Assembly (NCBI RefSeq): GCF_050717535.1
Contig: NZ_JBOITM010000083.1
Span: forward strand, 9,824 to 73,823
DNA length: 64,000 nt
Direction of reading: 5' to 3'
Source of the DNA: Clostridium_AD sp050717535
GTDB lineage: Bacteria > Bacillota > Clostridia > Clostridiales > Clostridiaceae
In this document: one piece after another, positions 51,096 to 59,995 of the stretch
Position numbering within the stretch: the first letter of the stretch is position 1
Layout: the number at the start of each line of letters is the position of its first letter
The notes under the pieces: model-generated
What the model was told of the DNA's origin: nothing
Seen by the model: only the letters and a program-made list of their open reading frames with translations
The model's database searches: none
Program-made: the position numbers and the translations under genes

Positions 51096-51935
51096 ATGGC
51101 TAAAAGAAAAAGAAACTTAAATATACCTAAAATGATTAAAGAAGGAAGAGGTACAGGAAAAGGCGAGAAATATAAGCCTTGGATTAAAATTCAAGATGTA
51201 GCATCTTTGGGAAGAGCAAGTAGGATTAAGGGAATAAAGACCGGAAGGCAACATGAATTTTTATCAGATATGAAAAGAAATTATTTCTATTTTTTAGAGT
51301 ACTCAGACAAAGTTTATGATATAAGAGAGCAGTTTCCACTGCTTCCGATTGAAGATACAATGCTTATTGCCAAAGAATTAGGAATAGAGCATCCCCAAAA
51401 TCCTGAAACAGAAGAGTTTGTTGTTATGACTACAGATTTTTTAATATCTATGAATTATAACGATAAATTTTATGAAGTAGCTAGAACAATAAAATGCAAG
51501 GACGATCTTATGAATAAAAGAATGTTAGAAAAATTTGAGATTGAAAAACAGTATTGGGAAAAGAGAGGCATTAATTGGGGCATAGTTATTGATGAAGAAA
51601 TGGATAAGGTTATAGCAAACAATATAAGTTTAGTTCATGGTTATAAAGAAATAGGAACAATAGATAGTTTTAATGATGTTGCAGCAAGTGAATTAAAGGA
51701 CTTGGTATTTGAATTTATAAAAAGAATAATTGATAATCCTAAAACAATGAGAGCTATATGTAACGAGTTCGATAGTGATATGTGTTTAGAGAAAGGGAGT
51801 AGTCTTTGCATATTTAAATACATAGTAATAAATAAAATTATTCAAATAGATATAACACAAAAAATTGATATTAATAAAAACATACCTAGTATAAGCATCA
51901 TAGAAAAATCAATGGAAAAGGTGGAAGCGATATGA
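51096..51935 (+). CDS. tnsA: Tn7-like transposase subunit TnsA, probably inactive
   Basis: TnsA is the endonuclease that cuts the 5' strands at Tn7 ends and pairs with TnsB. The 279-residue product follows Tn7 TnsA closely: KEGRGTGKGEKYKPWI, SRIKGIKTGRQHEFLSDM, VYDIREQFPLLP, GIEHP and MTTDFLI. Of the Tn7 catalytic triad Glu63-Asp114-Lys132, the Asp (D114 here) and Lys (K133) are present, but the Glu is apparently replaced by Lys60 in SDMKRNYF, a change reachable by one G-to-A transition. GGAGATG lies before the ATG. It overlaps tnsB by four bases. Confidence 0.88.
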   Translation: MAKRKRNLNIPKMIKEGRGTGKGEKYKPWIKIQDVASLGRASRIKGIKTGRQHEFLSDMKRNYFYFLEYSDKVYDIREQFPLLPIEDTMLIAKELGIEHPQNPETEEFVVMTTDFLISMNYNDKFYEVARTIKCKDDLMNKRMLEKFEIEKQYWEKRGINWGIVIDEEMDKVIANNISLVHGYKEIGTIDSFNDVAASELKDLVFEFIKRIIDNPKTMRAICNEFDSDMCLEKGSSLCIFKYIVINKIIQIDITQKIDINKNIPSISIIEKSMEKVEAI

Positions 51936-53452
51936 TATCCATTACTTCGGTTTTTAAATATGTGGATGGTGAAAATGCTGAAAGAATAAGGATTATTAAT
52001 ATTATCGACTCTTATGTGTACCTAGTAAACATTGACGCAGTAACATCAATGCCTAGAAAGGAATTATTAGAAACTATTAAAGAAGAAATTGAGGGAGAAA
52101 AACTAATAGCTATCAAAGATCCATTTTCAAGAATAATCAATGAAAACCAGCTATCCGAACTTCAAATAAATAAAAGAAATGCAGCTTGGGAGTTTATTGA
52201 AACTTATTGGGAAGCAAACAAATATGAACTCTTAGAGAAAAATCATAGACAAAGTAAACTTATGGAAATAGCTAATATTTCAGGGATGAATTTGGTGAAA
52301 GTTAAAAGACTATTTAGTAGGTATTGGCAAAGAGGTATGAATAAAAATGCTTTATTACCCGATTATATAAATTCTGGAGGAAAAGGAAAAGAAAAAAAAC
52401 TATCTGATTTAAAAATAGGAAAACCAGCAAGGGTAGATTATTCAGGAAATACCATAGAAGGAATTAACATAACTAATGATGTGAAAAAGCACATCCAATT
52501 TGTCCTAAATAAGTATTACAGAAATAATAAAAAGATATCTTTAAAAGAAACATACACTCTAATGCTTAGAGATTTCTATTCGGATGTATACAGAGAAAAT
52601 AATGAAATCAGACATATGGTTTGGGATAATGAAAGAATACCTAAATACAATCAATTTTATTATTGGTTTAAGAAGTTCGAAGACGTTAAAAAGGATATTG
52701 TGCTTAGAGAAAGTGAAAAAGAGTTCAATTTAAAGCATAGACCATTACTAAGTAATTCTACAATTGAAACAGATGGTCCTGGAACAAGATTTCAAATTGA
52801 TGCAACCATAGCTGATGTATATTTAGTAAGTTCTTTAAATGCAAAAAGGATTATAGGTAGGCCAATTGTGTATGCGATAATAGATGTATATTCCAGATTA
52901 ATTACTGGGATTTACGTTGGACTAGAAGGACCATCTTGGCTTGGAGCTATGATGGCGTTAGATAATATGGTTGCTGATAAGGTTGAGTTTTGCATGCGAT
53001 ATGGAATAGAAATAACTGAAGGTGAGTGGCCTTCTAAACATTTGCCTGATATTATAATAGCTGATAGAGGTGAATTTGAAGGGTACTCTCCTGAAAATTT
53101 AATTAATAATTTGAATATAAAAATAGAAAATACTTCGCCGTATCGTGGCGATTTAAAAGGCATAGTTGAAAGAAGTTTTAGAACTTTAAATACTAAAGTA
53201 AAGCATAAAACTCCTGGGGCTATACAAAAGGAATTTAGAAAAAGAGGGGATAAAGACTATAGATTAGACTCATGTTTAACCCTTGAAGAGTTCACAAGGT
53301 TATACATAAATATTGTCTTGCATCATAATAAAAGCCTTATAGAAAAATATCCCCTTGAAAAAGAAATGCTAGAAGATGAAATATTGCCTATACCAATTCA
53401 ACTTTGGAATTGGGGGTGTACACAAACATTAAACCCTGTCCCCAAATATTAA
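51932..53452 (+). pseudogene. tnsB: Tn7-like transposase subunit TnsB, C-terminus lost
   Basis: DDE integrase-type transposase that binds the element ends and joins the 3' strands. The 506-codon frame has the full catalytic triad D290, D378, E413, with the same spacing as Tn7 (88 and 35 residues). After about 495 native residues (ending IPIQLWNWG) the frame runs into the terminus of another element at 53417 and stops 11 codons later. Tn7 TnsB is about 700 residues, so the C-terminal part that contacts TnsC is missing. tnsC and tnsD/tniQ were not found. Transposition is very unlikely. Confidence 0.85.
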
Positions 53453-53482
53453 AGTCTGTCCAAAAACAATAAAGTTTGTCCA
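53417..53482 (+). repeat. R-like end sites of the mini-element
   Basis: Three near-repeats CAAACATTAAACCCTGTCC, CAAATATTAAAGTCTGTCC and AAACAATAAAGTTTGTCC lie 21 bp apart in one orientation. They share the core AAAGTYTG with the five sites after glmS, which fits related TnsB proteins. Confidence 0.7.
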
Positions 53483-53489
53483 AATATAT

Positions 53490-53531
53490 GAAGGAAATGC
53501 GGAGCCACACCCCGCACTCCTTCATTTTTTT
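53490..53531 (+). terminator. Terminator just inside the mini-element left end
   Basis: GAAGG and GCGG pair with CCGC and CCTTC in a two-part stem, followed by ATTTTTTTA. It mirrors the terminator found inside the glmS-proximal end. Confidence 0.7.
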
Positions 53532-54144
53532 ATTCCCCCCCAAAAAAACCCCCACATTCCACCACAAAATCAGATTAAAAGCACGATAAATTCCCAGAAG
53601 AAATGATAAAAAAAAAGCGGAAGAAAAAACAGCCGAAGGCTTCCAAATAGAGAGATAAATAGATTAAAGCGTGAGATGAAATGTGACTAAAACCCTGAAA
53701 ACATAATAAGGTTACGAGTGAAATTGTCCACATTATACCTGCAAAAATGGGTTTATTGTGGATAGTTTATTGTCTGGACGCAACTTATCCACAAAGCCAC
53801 ACTCCCCCATCACATCAGTCTCTGGAACGGGTTACCGTTCCTTTTCTCATTTCTTATCTCATTTTAAAAGAAAAAAATCAGAATAAAAATATTCCCCAAA
53901 GGATTAAAAAATTGATTGAAAGATTGATTGAAAGGATTGATTAAAAAGATAGATCAAAAGATTGATTTGAAGAGGATTGATGAAGGAGTATTGATCAGAA
54001 AATAGAGTTAAAATTGAGATGATTGAGGGAAAAAGATTGATTTTTAGATTTATGGAATGGTCGCCAGACCTTTTTGGGAGGAGAGGAAGTAAATAGAATT
54101 TAGATGAAGAATATGAAGGAAGGGCTGATAAAATGCAAGAAAAA

Positions 54145-54351
54145 GGACAGACTTTAATATTCGTAATTGAGTGTAATTTAGGAGTATTTTAGGAGAATTA
54201 AGTGGAGAAAAGGCGTGATTTTGGGACAGACTTTAATATTTGTGGGAGAAATTGGGTTGAGGGTTGAAATGGGTGGGAGGGGTTGTGGGGAAAGGGTTGA
54301 GAGGGGTTGGAGTGGTGGGGGATTTGGGACAGACTCTGATGTTTGTTTACA
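54145..54351 (-). repeat. L-like end sites of the mini-element
   Basis: Three sites GGACAGACTTTAATATTCG (54145-54163), GGACAGACTTTAATATTTG (54224-54242) and GGACAGACTCTGATGTTTG (54327-54345) lie 79 and 103 bp apart, opposite in orientation to the sites at 53417-53482. Wide spacing is typical of Tn7 left ends. Confidence 0.7.
54252..54330 (+). repeat. G-rich array with G-quadruplex potential
   Basis: About ten runs of three to five G with short spacers (GGGTTGAGGGTTG..., GGGTGGGAGGGG..., GGTGGGGG) lie between the two outer right-end sites, unique in this AT-rich window. C-rich sequence near 53534-53575 at the other end has the mirrored strand bias. Confidence 0.75.
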
Positions 54352-54574
54352 AAGTAGGAGTTATAAATCTTATGAATTATAATTAAAGGGTAAATAGGGA
54401 CAATGAGAATTTTAGAGATGTTTGATATATCAATTATTAACTCGTGATTTTAAAAATGTTAAGCTCAGAAGTGAGGATTTAAATAAGACTATTATGTTTA
54501 CATAAATAGAAAAAATATGAAATATGGTGTAATATATTAGTAGAAAGTAATTTACTTTAAGAAAGGATGATATT

Positions 54575-56473
54575 ATGTGGTCTGATAGTGTCTCAGAAAT
54601 AGATATGCTCTCATATGAGCCATATGCTCAATTAATTTATGATATATCAACAAATGGAAGGATGAATCCATTAACAATTGGATTACTTGGCAGTTGGGGA
54701 AGTGGTAAATCCACACTTTTGAATTTAGTTAATGAAAAAATTGAGGAAGCTACAGATAAAAAGGTTGTTTCTATAATGGTTAATGCTTGGATGTTTGAAG
54801 GATATGATGATGCAAAAACTGCTTTAATGGATTCTATTTTAAGAGCTATAGATGATAATAAAAAGGTTTCGGAAGAGTGTAAACAAGGACTGGGTAGATT
54901 AATAAAGAAAGTAGATTGGATAAGAGTAGGAAGTGCTTTAGCAAAGAAGGGGCTTCCTTTAGCTCTAAGTTTAGCAACTGGAAATCCAATGCCTACAATA
55001 TTAAGTTCTATTGAAAGCATAAGAAATATTGATTTTACTAAGGAAGAAGATATTGAAAAGATTGGGGGAAATATATCCAAGCTTAAAGAGTTTTTGAAGG
55101 ATGATAATGATGCAGATAAAGAAAGTATAGTGGAAAATATAAGGACATTTAGAAAAGAATTTGAGGATTTGATAACAGATAAAAAATCCAATATTGATAA
55201 CCTAATTATTATAATTGATGACTTGGATAGATGTAGTCCTGAGAGAATATTAGAGACCTTAGAGGCCGTAAAACTATTTTTATCAGTAAAGAAAACTACT
55301 TTTATTATTGCTATGGATGAAGATGTAATTAGATACTCAGTTAAAAAGAAATATCCACAATTATCTCAAGGAGATGAAATTGATGTTTCTAAGGACTATA
55401 TAGAAAAAATAGTGCAATTGCCAATAAAATTACCTGAACTCTCTGATATAGATATGAAAAACTATATGTTGTTATTAATATGTGAGATGTATTTAAAAAA
55501 AGAAAGTTTAGTTATATTGCTACAAGAATTAAAATCGGAAGGATTGTTTACTAAAGGTGAAATAATAAGTTCTGTTGACATTAAAAGTAAACTGAAAAAA
55601 GCTAATGAAAACTATAAGGAATGTATCGAGGATGAGTACAAGTTAGAAGATTTTGAAAATCAACTTGATATTTTCAGTAAAATAGGCGATATTGTATCAG
55701 TTACTTTAAAGGGAAATCCAAGACAAGCTAAGCGATTTTTAAATACATTCTATGTTAGAAAAAAATTGGCTGATATACAAAAACTAAACTTAAAATTAGC
55801 TGTGTTAGCTAAGTTAATGGTGTTGGAGTATGTTGATTTAAACCTTTTTAAACAATTATACAAATGGCAATTTGAAAATGGGGGATTAGCTGTTGAATTA
55901 AAGGAAATAGAAAATTCTATTTTAAATGGCGAAAAAATTCTAAAGGTAGAATATAATCCATGGGAAAAGGATGTAATTAAAAGATGGATATTTGCAGAAC
56001 CAACAGGCCTATATAATTATGATTTAAGGCAGTATTTTTACTTAGCAAGAGAGTCAGTCAAAGATAAAAATATTTCTATGTTAGACTTAGGTCTTGAAGA
56101 GAGAAGAAAAATAAATGAAATTTGTAAGAAAGGATTAGATAACACTACCAGAAGTAGAAAGGTAAAAGAAATAAAGGAATATGCACCTAATAAAAAAGAT
56201 GAGATAATAAAAGGGATTATTTCTAAATTCAATCAGGACCATACCGAATATTTTGAGGTGTTAATTAATGTCTATGAGTTTCATGAGGATTATAGAGGTA
56301 AAATAATTAAGGCATTTCAAAGTATAAGGAAAGGTGAACTGACCATAGCATTTATAAGTTTGCTTCAAGATATAGAGAAAATTAATCCTGAACAGATTGC
56401 CGAATTAAAAATATTTTATTTTGATAAAAAAATTACCAAAGAGACCTTGTGGAACAAAGTTTTAAATAAGTAG
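54575..56473 (+). CDS. qatA: QatA, KAP-family P-loop ATPase of the Qat defence system
   Basis: First gene of a Qat (QueC-like associated with ATPase and TatD) anti-phage operon. The 632-residue KAP NTPase has Walker A GLLGSWGSGKST (residues about 37-47), the conserved VVSIMVNAWMFEGYDDAKTAL block, Walker B LIIIIDDLDRCSPER (about 210-224) and the FIIAMDEDVI sensor. The segment around residues 115-150, within the P-loop domain insertion, is hydrophobic and may touch membrane, as in other KAP proteins. AAGGATGA precedes the ATG. Known family role is defence against phage; the mechanism is not established. Confidence 0.9.
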   Translation: MWSDSVSEIDMLSYEPYAQLIYDISTNGRMNPLTIGLLGSWGSGKSTLLNLVNEKIEEATDKKVVSIMVNAWMFEGYDDAKTALMDSILRAIDDNKKVSEECKQGLGRLIKKVDWIRVGSALAKKGLPLALSLATGNPMPTILSSIESIRNIDFTKEEDIEKIGGNISKLKEFLKDDNDADKESIVENIRTFRKEFEDLITDKKSNIDNLIIIIDDLDRCSPERILETLEAVKLFLSVKKTTFIIAMDEDVIRYSVKKKYPQLSQGDEIDVSKDYIEKIVQLPIKLPELSDIDMKNYMLLLICEMYLKKESLVILLQELKSEGLFTKGEIISSVDIKSKLKKANENYKECIEDEYKLEDFENQLDIFSKIGDIVSVTLKGNPRQAKRFLNTFYVRKKLADIQKLNLKLAVLAKLMVLEYVDLNLFKQLYKWQFENGGLAVELKEIENSILNGEKILKVEYNPWEKDVIKRWIFAEPTGLYNYDLRQYFYLARESVKDKNISMLDLGLEERRKINEICKKGLDNTTRSRKVKEIKEYAPNKKDEIIKGIISKFNQDHTEYFEVLINVYEFHEDYRGKIIKAFQSIRKGELTIAFISLLQDIEKINPEQIAELKIFYFDKKITKETLWNKVLNK

Positions 56474-56483
56474 GAGGGATAAA

Positions 56484-57215
56484 ATGGGGACTTCAAAGAG
56501 CTATTTACCACCAACTGGTAAGTTGTGGAGTGATACAAAGAGAGCTGTTACAGGAATGGCAAGAAATAATTTTCAAAGAGCTTCTATAGGAAAAGCAATG
56601 TTGAATTTTTCTAATGCCACGATGTCTTCTAATGGAGGAGGTAATGGATTTAACACATTTACCACAACAAGTGCAAAAACAATAGATTTTTTTAATATTG
56701 CAAAGGTGTATGGCTTTGATGAAGCATTAAATAGAGCTGGTATACAAGATTTGATTGGAAAAACTAATGAAGAAATATATATTGGTCTATTAGACTATTT
56801 TGCTGGTGATGGAGGTAGTCTTGATAAGAATATTGTTAGAGACAGTATGTCCGAATTATTAAAAGAGACTATGTTAGATGTAACAGAAGAGAAGGATTAT
56901 GATGAAATAATTCAAAATATGGATATAAATAAATTTATAGTAGATTTTATTACATTATTCATACAAAAAAGTTTTCTTACAAACTTCTCTGAAAAAATAG
57001 AGGGATTGTGTAAGAGCTTAGATGAATATATCAAGGCAGAGAACACCATAAAGGATTTTATAAGAATAGAAATTGAAAGAAAGTATACATTTGAGGATTT
57101 AAGTAAAGTTGAATGGAAGAGTAGTCAAGGTAGAGATTTTATTAACAAAAAGTGCCAGGATGCTTTTGAAATATTTAAAATGTGGAAGGAGGATTTAGAT
57201 GAAAATATGGATTAA
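56484..57215 (+). CDS. qatB: QatB, Qat defence system protein
   Basis: The 243-residue product begins MGTSKSYLPPTGKLWSDTKR and has a Gly/Ser/Asn/Thr-rich segment (residues about 40-65), the form expected for QatB, then mostly helical sequence. No catalytic motif is visible. Identification rests on its position between qatA and qatC and on the N-terminal pattern. Recent work on Qat systems proposes that QatB is modified by QatC near its N-terminal part; here that is only inference. AGGAGGG precedes the ATG, and it overlaps qatC by 17 bases. Confidence 0.85.
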   Translation: MGTSKSYLPPTGKLWSDTKRAVTGMARNNFQRASIGKAMLNFSNATMSSNGGGNGFNTFTTTSAKTIDFFNIAKVYGFDEALNRAGIQDLIGKTNEEIYIGLLDYFAGDGGSLDKNIVRDSMSELLKETMLDVTEEKDYDEIIQNMDINKFIVDFITLFIQKSFLTNFSEKIEGLCKSLDEYIKAENTIKDFIRIEIERKYTFEDLSKVEWKSSQGRDFINKKCQDAFEIFKMWKEDLDENMD

Positions 57216-58614
57216 TAAACAAAATGAGGAAATGCCATCTAAACAATATGAAGAAGCACTGATTTTCAATATATTAGATAAGAGTAATAAATCTAACGTT
57301 AAAACTGATGTTGAAGAGTTATGGAAAATGTTTGGTTTGGAAAACTTGTCAAATATTAATGAAGATTTATTATTAATAGGAATTTCCTTGTTTTGTACTG
57401 ATAAAAGGGTTTTTAGAAGTAAATTTGAAGATAGCTGGACAAGGGTTTTAGAGATGAATATTCCAGTTATTGAACTGGAAAAGTGGAATAGTGTTCAGAA
57501 GGAACTTGAATCAATGTTAGAATTTCTAAGTGGAGATATTTGGAGTATTGAATTTAGAAAAAGTAATGAGAGATTAAGAACTAATAATAGAAATTCAAAA
57601 ATGGAAGAGATTAAAGTAAACAAATTTGATGCTGTTTCTTTATTTTCTGGAGGTTTAGATTCATTCTGTGGAGCATTAAAATTAATGGAAGAAGGGGTAA
57701 GAACCTGCTTTGTAGGGTTCAGGGAATACAATTTAGTATCAGAAGGTCAAATGGACTTGTTTAATGCAATAGATACATATTATTCAAAAATCAATAAAAA
57801 ACCAATATTGTTTAGTGTTACACCGATGGCACCACTTGATATAGATGGCAAACCCATTTATACCAAAATAGAAAGTACGAGTAGAAGCAGGTCATTTTTA
57901 TTTTTAACAGGAGCAATTTCAGTTGCATCAATGTTAGGGGAAAAAACCCCTGTTTTTATACCTGAAAACGGATTTATAGGAATAAATGTACCGTTAACAG
58001 ACAGCAGGAATGGAAGTTGTAGTACAAGAACCACCCATGTGTATTTTATAAATTCTTTCAATGAAATACTCGATAAGTTAGGGATAGGCAATAAGATTAG
58101 TAACTTTTATTCCTTTAAAACTAAAGGGGAAATTGTTAAAGAGCATAAGGATAACCCTGTTTTCAAGCAGTATGCAAGGAAAACTATATCGTGCTCACAT
58201 CCATGTCTATGTAGATATGATGGAATTAAACCACCTAAAAATTGTGGATATTGTTACCCTTGTTTAATTAGGAAAGCTTCATTGAATACAATTGGGCACA
58301 ATAATGATGAATATAATCCTAAATATAAGCTAAGCAACACCTTTATATCAGAATTTAATGCGATTAATGGTAAAGCAAGTGATTTGAAGGCTTTATTATT
58401 AAGTGTAAAAAGATACTTAAATCATAAAGATGATAAAAATTATATTAAAAATTTGTTGTTAAAACATGGGAAACTGTCTTTTGAAGAGCTAAATAAATAC
58501 GAAGAAGTTTACTTAAAGTCTATGGATGAAATATTGCAGATGTTTATTGAAGAAGACAAAAAAAATAATGGAGGATTGCTTAATTATTTAGGTTATAAAA
58601 AGGAAGGAAGATAA
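57199..58614 (+). CDS. qatC: QatC, QueC-like enzyme of the Qat defence system
   Basis: QueC-family ATP pyrophosphatase-like protein of 471 residues. The PP-loop SGGLDS lies at residues 150-155. A cysteine cluster (C332, C336, C338, C349, C352, C355) corresponds to the zinc site of QueC. An N-terminal extension of about 140 residues not found in metabolic QueC (about 220 residues) and the absence of other queuosine genes argue against 7-deazaguanine synthesis and for defence. GGAAGGAGG within qatB precedes the ATG. Confidence 0.9.
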   Translation: MKIWINKQNEEMPSKQYEEALIFNILDKSNKSNVKTDVEELWKMFGLENLSNINEDLLLIGISLFCTDKRVFRSKFEDSWTRVLEMNIPVIELEKWNSVQKELESMLEFLSGDIWSIEFRKSNERLRTNNRNSKMEEIKVNKFDAVSLFSGGLDSFCGALKLMEEGVRTCFVGFREYNLVSEGQMDLFNAIDTYYSKINKKPILFSVTPMAPLDIDGKPIYTKIESTSRSRSFLFLTGAISVASMLGEKTPVFIPENGFIGINVPLTDSRNGSCSTRTTHVYFINSFNEILDKLGIGNKISNFYSFKTKGEIVKEHKDNPVFKQYARKTISCSHPCLCRYDGIKPPKNCGYCYPCLIRKASLNTIGHNNDEYNPKYKLSNTFISEFNAINGKASDLKALLLSVKRYLNHKDDKNYIKNLLLKHGKLSFEELNKYEEVYLKSMDEILQMFIEEDKKNNGGLLNYLGYKKEGR

Positions 58615-58616
58615 AA

Positions 58617-59357
58617 ATGAATAACCTTGTAGATTTTCATATACATATAGATTATTATAAAGATTATCTTAAAATGTATAATTGGTTTAATAATAATAAA
58701 GTATATGCACTGTTTGTTACTAATCTCCCAGGTGTTTATGAAAGATGCTTGTCTACATTTAAAGATTCTAAATATGTGAAATTTGCTTTAGGGTTCAATC
58801 CACAACTTGCAGGAACAGAAAAATTCAGTAAACAGCTCTTTAATAGATATTTACATACAACAAAGTATATTGGAGAAGTGGGGTTGGATTTTTCAAAAAA
58901 ATTCAATTCACATATGAATTTGCAAATAGAAATTTTTAATTATATTTGCAAGAAATCTGCTGAATTCAATAAAATATTATCAATACATTCAAGAAATGCA
59001 GAACAAGAAGTATTAAATATCCTCAAGATTAATAATATTAAATTTGCGGTATTTCATTGGTATACAGGGGATTTGAATTTAATTGATAAAATTATTGAAG
59101 AGGGATATTATTTTTCAGTTAATAGCTCAATGTTAAGAAATGAAAAGGGTAGAAATATTATAAGCAGGATACCTATTGAGAGGATACTTATTGAAACTGA
59201 TGGCCCTTTTGGAAAGTTTAATAACAAGCCAGTTTCTCCTGAAAGTTTAGATGACATATATAGTTCCTTTGAACAGGTTCTTAATACCCGTGAACTCAGG
59301 AAAATAGTATTTAATAATTTAGAGACATTACTAAAATATCAGCAGGACAAAAATTAG
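58617..59357 (+). CDS. qatD: QatD, TatD-like nuclease of the Qat defence system
   Basis: TatD-family metal-dependent hydrolase or DNase, 246 residues. Metal ligands are all visible: DFHIH (H8, H10), IGEVGLDF with the Glu, LSIHSRNAE, VFHWYTGD and ETDGPFG with the Asp. It starts two bases after the qatC stop behind AAGGAAG, so qatABCD forms one compact operon. All four components appear intact. Confidence 0.9.
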   Translation: MNNLVDFHIHIDYYKDYLKMYNWFNNNKVYALFVTNLPGVYERCLSTFKDSKYVKFALGFNPQLAGTEKFSKQLFNRYLHTTKYIGEVGLDFSKKFNSHMNLQIEIFNYICKKSAEFNKILSIHSRNAEQEVLNILKINNIKFAVFHWYTGDLNLIDKIIEEGYYFSVNSSMLRNEKGRNIISRIPIERILIETDGPFGKFNNKPVSPESLDDIYSSFEQVLNTRELRKIVFNNLETLLKYQQDKN

Positions 59358-59409
59358 TAGTAATACATGAACAGTTAATAAAATTTGATTTTTAAAACAG
59401 GAGGTGGCT

Positions 59410-59688
59410 ATGGCTATATTCAACGAAGTATATAATAAATTGGTTGAAAAAGGACCAACTAAGGTAATATCAAGCAGAGGAACAGAATATAAAGTGGAAG
59501 CAAGAAATGGTAATATTATAGCTTTCCCAAAGTCAGGTAGATTAACAATACATGAGGATTGTTGGGGTAAGGCAATAACTTGCAGGGGACAAGAGCTGGG
59601 GGGATATATAGCGGGCCCTACTCAATCTATGATTGGTATAGTGATAATGTTTAAATTATTTGAACTGGAGGTCTTATTGTGGCATTAA
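59410..59688 (+). CDS. Small protein of unknown function downstream of qatD
   Basis: A 92-residue product, not recognised. It has an N-terminal helix (IFNEVYNKLVEKG) and a beta-rich middle (SSRGTEYKVEARNGNIIAFPKSGRLTIHEDCWG), then a hydrophobic C-terminus. AGGAGGTGG before the ATG at 59410 makes it credible. It overlaps the next gene by ten bases. The hydrophobic tail encoded by the overlap could be the result of a frameshift. Confidence 0.5.
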   Translation: MAIFNEVYNKLVEKGPTKVISSRGTEYKVEARNGNIIAFPKSGRLTIHEDCWGKAITCRGQELGGYIAGPTQSMIGIVIMFKLFELEVLLWH

Positions 59689-59969
59689 GTTTTGAGGAAA
59701 AGAAAAATATATTAAATAAATATTCAAATTTAAGAAAAACAAATATAAAACCAGATAAAGTGAACTACTATTATGACCAAGCTAAAAGCAGGAGAAAAGT
59801 AATTGTAAGAGAATTGGTTAAGACAGGAAATGGGTATATTTATGTTGGATATTTAGATGAGTATAAGGGTAAAGCTGACGATAGAGGTTTTATAAATATA
59901 AACAAACATATTAATAATGAAAATGAGTTTAAAGTTTTAATAGATAAAGTAATAGCATCTTTTGAATAA
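59679..59969 (+). CDS. Small protein of unknown function
   Basis: A 96-residue basic protein without a recognised domain; the second half (KVIVRELVKTGNGYIYVGYLDEY) looks like two beta strands. GGAGGTC before GTG 59679 and overlap with the preceding gene suggest an operon with it. It may belong to the accessory cargo of the island. Confidence 0.45.
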   Translation: MALSFEEKKNILNKYSNLRKTNIKPDKVNYYYDQAKSRRKVIVRELVKTGNGYIYVGYLDEYKGKADDRGFININKHINNENEFKVLIDKVIASFE

Positions 59970-59995
59970 AAGAAGAATGAAAGTGGGTAAAAGGT

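Larger units (their letters stand above)
53417..54351. mobile_element. Candidate non-autonomous Tn7-like mini-element inside tnsB
   Basis: Left terminus TGTACACAAACATTAAACCC starts at 53417, exactly at the break in tnsB. The right terminus read inward from 54351 is TGTAAACAAACATCAGAGTC, so the two are imperfect inverted repeats. Left sites sit at a 21-bp period (about 53422, 53443, 53464); right sites GGACAGACTTTAATATTYG are spaced (54145-54163, 54224-54242, 54327-54345), like R and L ends of Tn7. The interior of about 650 bases has no convincing gene. No matching 5-bp flanks (GGGGG and AAGTA) and no tnsB sequence after 54351, so a deletion must have occurred or the two ends have different origins. 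Confidence 0.65.

Noticed and set aside
53747..53944. 65-codon open frame inside the mini-element
   Set aside because: No ribosome binding site, low-complexity Lys/Ile/Arg tail from GATTGATTGAAA-like repeats, and no family resemblance; probably chance.
57199..58614. QueC for queuosine (7-deazaguanine) synthesis
   Set aside because: The protein is twice the usual QueC length, no other queuosine genes are near, and its neighbours are qatA, qatB and qatD.
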